A stretch of DNA of 18,149 nt from the NCBI GenBank assembly GCA_020847555.1, contig JADLBT010000506.1, forward strand, positions 1 through 18,149. Reading direction: 5' to 3'. Origin of the DNA: Gemmataceae bacterium. Lineage in GTDB: Bacteria > Planctomycetota > Planctomycetia > Gemmatales > Gemmataceae. Under the pieces are notes generated by a model that was not told the origin of the DNA, searched no databases, and was given only the letters and a program-made list of their open reading frames with translations. Below, in pieces: positions 15,139 through 18,149 of the stretch (its first letter is position 1; the number at the start of each line of letters is the position of its first letter). A program made the translations under genes and the position numbers.

Positions 15139-15281
15139 GGCCCCTCTCGGCGCACGGCGAGTCCGGTCCCGCGAAGCACGTCCGTCACCGGCCCGCAGCC
15201 CACAAATCCCGTCACGACGGGCGAAAGATCACAAGTAGGCCCGGCGACGCGGGTCGGCCAGGGGGTGGGCCGGCTGGGAAG

Positions 15282-15303
15282 CCCACGGGCGGCGCTCCGT
15301 GGG
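15282..15303. repeat. Single degenerate hairpin of the CCCACGGG family
   Basis: CCCACGG (15282-15288) pairs with CCGTGGG (15297-15303) across an 8-nt loop. It is preceded by GAAG, like the AAG edge of the copies at 208-370. The stem is 7 bp, shorter than the other copies. Confidence 0.6.
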
Positions 15304-15400
15304 GGGAAGCACGGGATGTGGACGGACGGGCAGGACAAACTGATGAAACCGTCCCGGCGCGACACGTCTCTAACCTGTGCGGAGTGGAAACCCGCGCCTG

Positions 15401-15430
15401 TTGACAGAGCCCTGTAAATCGTGCTACTGT
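15401..15430 (+). promoter_or_regulatory. Sigma70-type promoter for the pilM operon
   Basis: A perfect -35 TTGACA (15401-15406) lies 18 bp before TACTGT (15425-15430), which keeps the three most important -10 bases (T1, A2, T6). The start of transcription would be near 15437, giving a leader of about 98 nt before the ATG at 15535. It is the best promoter match seen in the window. Confidence 0.55.
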
Positions 15431-15534
15431 GAGGGAATACGGTAACCGAAACTCCTGTCCTCGACGGCGAGCGGACGCTGCGTTTCGACCGAACTCTTCT
15501 CGAGCGTCCCGCCCACCCTGGGAGACCTAACGAC

Positions 15535-18012
15535 ATGGCGGTACAGCAACCCGGCGTCTGGGGCATTGACCTCGGTCAGTGTGCCCTCAAGGCGATCCGG
15601 CTCGAAGTCATCGACGGCGAGGTGACGGCCACCGCCTTCGATTACATCGAGCATCCGAAGATCCTCAGCCAGCCCGACGCCGACCCGGACCAGCTGACGC
15701 GCGAGGCGCTCGACAAGTTCCTGTCGCGTAACAGCTTGCGCGGCGACGTCGTCGCCATCAGCGTCCCCGGGCAGAGCGGCCTGGCCCGGTTCGTCAAGCT
15801 GCCCCCGGTCGAGGAAAAGAAGATCGTCGATATCGTCCGCTTCGAGGCCAAGCAGCAGATCCCCTTTCCCCTCGAAGAGGTCGTCTGGGACTACCAGAAG
15901 CTGTCCAGCGGGCTCGTCACGGACGGTTTCGCGCTGGAAACCGAGGTCGGCCTGTTCGCCATGAAGCGCGACATGGTCAACCGCTACCTGCAGCACTTCC
16001 AGGACGTCAACGTCGAGGTCCACGTCATCCAGATGGCCCCCCTCGCGCTGGTCAACTTCGTCGCCCACGATCTGCTCGCCAAGACCGAGGGCGACGACGG
16101 CGAGGAGGAGGACGAGGCCGACGAGGATTCCGGCAAGAAGCAGTGCGTGGTGGCCCTCGACATCGGGACGGACAATTCCAGCCTGGTTATCACCGACGCC
16201 GGCAAGATCATCTGGCAGCGGCCCATCCCGATCGGCGGCAACCACTTCACCCGCGCCCTGACGAAGGATCTGAAGCTCACGTTCGCCAAGGCCGAGCATC
16301 TCAAGCGCAACGCCGTCAAGTCCCCCGACCTGAAGAAGATCCTCGGCGCCCTGCGCCCCGTCCTGAACGACTTCGTCAGCGAGGTGCAGCGGTCCCTCGG
16401 CTACTTCACCAACACCCACCGGGACGCCCACATCAAGTTCATGATCGGGTTGGGGAATGCGTTTCGGCTGCCGGGCATGCAGAAGTTCCTGCAGGAGAAG
16501 CTTCAGCTCCAGGTGCGCAAGCTCGGCGAGTTCAAGCGACTCCACGGCGAGAGCGTGACGACGGCCCCGCAGTTCACCGAAAACATCCTCAGCTTCGCGG
16601 TCGCGCACGGGCTGGCCCTGCAGGGGTTGCAGACCAGCATGATCCACACGAACTTGCTGCCGCAGGAGATTCGGACCGAGCGGCTGATCCGGGCGAAGAA
16701 GCCGTGGGCGGCGATCGCTGCCGCAGTCCTGCTCCTGGGCGTGGCCGGGCTGGCGTTCGGTCGGGCTCGGCAGCACGCGGCCTGGAACAACGAGGCCGTC
16801 GAGGAAGCGCTCAAGAAGGGCAAGACCGTCGTCGCCGAGGCGAACGGCTACCGCGGCGAGTGGCAGAAGGCGGAGGACGAGGCGAAGGCCAGCCACCAGA
16901 CCGTTCTGCGCATCGCCGCGGGCGTTCACGAGCGGTTCAACTGGAACCTGCTCTACCAGTACATCGGCGAGTGCCTGCCCCGGCCGGACGGCCAGCGGCT
17001 GACGCGGCGAACGATGCAGCAGGTCGATGCCTACACGAAGTACTTCAAGGCTCCCAACACCGGGGAGAAGGCGCTGGCCGACGCCCGCGCACGCCGCGCC
17101 GCCGGACCCACCGACGGCGCGGCCGGGGCCGACGAGGCCAAGACCGACAAGGCGATCAAGGAGAACCTCGTTCAGCTCAACGTCGAGGCCATTACCTCCC
17201 TGTACGCCGACGACCTGACGCCGTTCTGGGAGAAGCTCAAAAAGGACAAACATCTGCTCTACGGGATGCGCCTGGGTGAGGCGAAGCAAATCAAGGACGG
17301 GGACACGAAGCTGCCCAAGGTCGGGTGGCTGGTAGAGATTCGCGGCTACACCTACCACCGGGGCGGGGTGAAGCAGGGCTACCAGGGCGAACGATTCATC
17401 ATCGACACGCTCGTCGAGAACCTGGCCAACCCCGACGGGGCGGGCCTCAAGCCGGTGCTGACGGAGGCGATGCAGAAGCAGGTGCGCGAACGGGTCAAGT
17501 ACGTGTTCCTGTACAAGTACGAGCTGGACAAGGCGCCTATGCCCGGGGCGTTCCGGTCGATCCAGACCAGTCTCCTGCCCGCCGCGATCGCGGGCACCCT
17601 GGCCGGCAAGGGTCCGGAAGGCGGCCTCCCGGGGGGCCGGCCGATGGGCAGTGGCAGCCCGATGGGGTCCGACCCGATGGGCGGCGAGGGCACCACCGGG
17701 GAAGTCAAGCCGGCCGGTCCGGACCGCAGCGCCTGGAAGCCCCTGGGCGAGGTCGCCAGTGCGGGCCTGGGCGGCGGTATCGGCCCCGGCGGGGAAGGCC
17801 CCGGTCCGGGCGGGCGGCCGATGGGAGGCGTGCCCGTGCCGCCCCCGCCCGGCGCGGAGGCCGGTCCTGGCGGGCAGGTGGTCCCACCGCCGCAACCGCC
17901 AGTCCCCCGGACCGAGTTCGTCATCTTCTTCCTCTGGGAAGAGCCGCTGACCCCCGACGGGACCACCCCGACCGCGGACCCGGCTCAGGAAACGACCGCG
18001 CCCCCGGCCTGA
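15535..18012 (+). CDS. pilM: Type IV pilus assembly protein PilM with PilN-like extension
   Basis: The product is 825 residues, over twice the length of ordinary PilM (about 350). Residues 1-365 are the actin-like PilM fold: phosphate loop GIDLGQCALKAIRL (10-23), VPGQ (77-80), second loop LDIGTDNSSLVI (208-219), GG (234-235) and LGNAFRLPGM (306-315). An acidic insert (183-199) interrupts it. Residues 369-380 (MIHTNLLPQEIR) match the N-terminal NLLP motif of PilN, followed by a membrane helix at about 390-409 and a helical outer part. This suggests a fused PilM-PilN, joining the cytoplasmic ring to the inner-membrane alignment complex. Residues 690-790 are Gly/Pro-rich and probably disordered, ending in EFVIFFLWEEP (794-804). 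GGAG lies 10 nt before the ATG. It is the first gene of an operon continuing off the window. Confidence 0.88.
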   Translation: MAVQQPGVWGIDLGQCALKAIRLEVIDGEVTATAFDYIEHPKILSQPDADPDQLTREALDKFLSRNSLRGDVVAISVPGQSGLARFVKLPPVEEKKIVDIVRFEAKQQIPFPLEEVVWDYQKLSSGLVTDGFALETEVGLFAMKRDMVNRYLQHFQDVNVEVHVIQMAPLALVNFVAHDLLAKTEGDDGEEEDEADEDSGKKQCVVALDIGTDNSSLVITDAGKIIWQRPIPIGGNHFTRALTKDLKLTFAKAEHLKRNAVKSPDLKKILGALRPVLNDFVSEVQRSLGYFTNTHRDAHIKFMIGLGNAFRLPGMQKFLQEKLQLQVRKLGEFKRLHGESVTTAPQFTENILSFAVAHGLALQGLQTSMIHTNLLPQEIRTERLIRAKKPWAAIAAAVLLLGVAGLAFGRARQHAAWNNEAVEEALKKGKTVVAEANGYRGEWQKAEDEAKASHQTVLRIAAGVHERFNWNLLYQYIGECLPRPDGQRLTRRTMQQVDAYTKYFKAPNTGEKALADARARRAAGPTDGAAGADEAKTDKAIKENLVQLNVEAITSLYADDLTPFWEKLKKDKHLLYGMRLGEAKQIKDGDTKLPKVGWLVEIRGYTYHRGGVKQGYQGERFIIDTLVENLANPDGAGLKPVLTEAMQKQVRERVKYVFLYKYELDKAPMPGAFRSIQTSLLPAAIAGTLAGKGPEGGLPGGRPMGSGSPMGSDPMGGEGTTGEVKPAGPDRSAWKPLGEVASAGLGGGIGPGGEGPGPGGRPMGGVPVPPPPGAEAGPGGQVVPPPQPPVPRTEFVIFFLWEEPLTPDGTTPTADPAQETTAPPA

Positions 18013-18096
18013 TGCTGTCGCCGTGACCGTTCCGCCCCGGGTGGCCACCCGGAGCGGAGGGACGACCCCGCATACCCCCCAAGAGGTCAACCCCGT

Positions 18097-18149
18097 ATGA
18101 AACTCGATAAATAGTTAGCACACAAGCACAAGTTATGGCTGGCGTTCGC
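18097..18149 (+). pseudogene. Possible start of the next pilus gene (PilO-like?), interrupted by TAG; partial
   Basis: ATG at 18097 (AGAGG about 10 nt upstream) reads MKLDK, then TAG (18112-18114), then LAHKHKLWLAF to the window edge. The frame after the stop looks like the short basic start before a membrane helix that PilO-type proteins have. The gene lies 84 bp after pilM, in the expected place. A one-base change from TGG (Trp) would give the TAG. It may be a sequencing error, a real nonsense mutation or chance. An ATG at 18135 in another frame is the alternative start, with no ribosome binding site. Confidence 0.35.

Larger units (their letters stand above)
15139..15534. other. Divergent intergenic region before the pilus operon
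   Basis: No gene is supported in these 396 bp. It holds a single degenerate CCCACGGG hairpin (15282-15303), a good promoter for the pilM gene (15401-15430) and a leader of about 100 nt. Confidence 0.5.

Noticed and set aside
15424..18090. Very long minus-strand open frame opposite pilM (888 codons)
   Set aside because: High-GC shadow of pilM; composition is Leu/Val/Arg/Gly-rich with no recognisable motif, while the plus frame has clear PilM motifs.

Overview
The window looks like chromosomal DNA from a high-GC planctomycete, probably of the Gemmata/Isosphaera kind. This rests on very GC-rich coding sequence, a PEP-CTERM (exosortase-sorted) exported protein, a CxxC zinc-ribbon protein with one membrane segment, a PilM-type pilus protein with a long low-complexity tail, and a 59-residue repeat protein I cannot assign. 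No database search was possible, so the lineage is an inference. I see no rRNA, tRNA, CRISPR array, transposase or integrase.

Layout: the left edge (1-153, minus) holds the C-terminal part of a DUF5131 (phage Gp37/Gp68-like) frame that looks truncated upstream. Four 28-bp hairpins at an exact 45-bp period (208-370) separate it from a PEP-CTERM protein (400-996, minus), which appears to start at CTG. A zinc-ribbon/coiled-coil membrane protein follows (1429-2193, minus), then a ZnuA/ZnuC-type metal-uptake pair with a 4-nt overlap (4082 to 2365, minus) and no adjacent permease. On the plus strand lies a lone FabF-type ketosynthase (4525-5808), convergent with a translationally coupled ribE-ksgA pair (7417 to 5841, minus).

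Divergent from ribE is the most unusual gene, a 559-residue protein made almost wholly of nine back-to-back 59-residue Trp-rich repeats (7758-9437, plus). It converges, with an 8-bp gap, on pssA (phosphatidylserine synthase). Next, all on minus, are an HD-GYP protein (10497-11939), a B12-binding-type radical SAM protein (12231-13859), rpsU (13999-14199) and a small class I methyltransferase (14515-15138). The right end is a plus-strand pilus operon: a good sigma70-like promoter (15401-15430), a PilM protein that runs into a PilN-like segment (15535-18012), and the first codons of what may be the next pilus gene, interrupted by an in-frame TAG at 18112.

Functionally this is mostly a patchwork of unrelated housekeeping genes (fatty-acid or polyketide condensation, riboflavin, rRNA methylation, phospholipid head group, S21) with surface and signalling genes (PEP-CTERM, type IV pilus, HD-GYP). 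The same CCCACGGG-core palindrome occurs between genes at three distant places, so it is a dispersed intergenic family rather than a local duplication. The best candidate for something undescribed is the 59-residue repeat protein.
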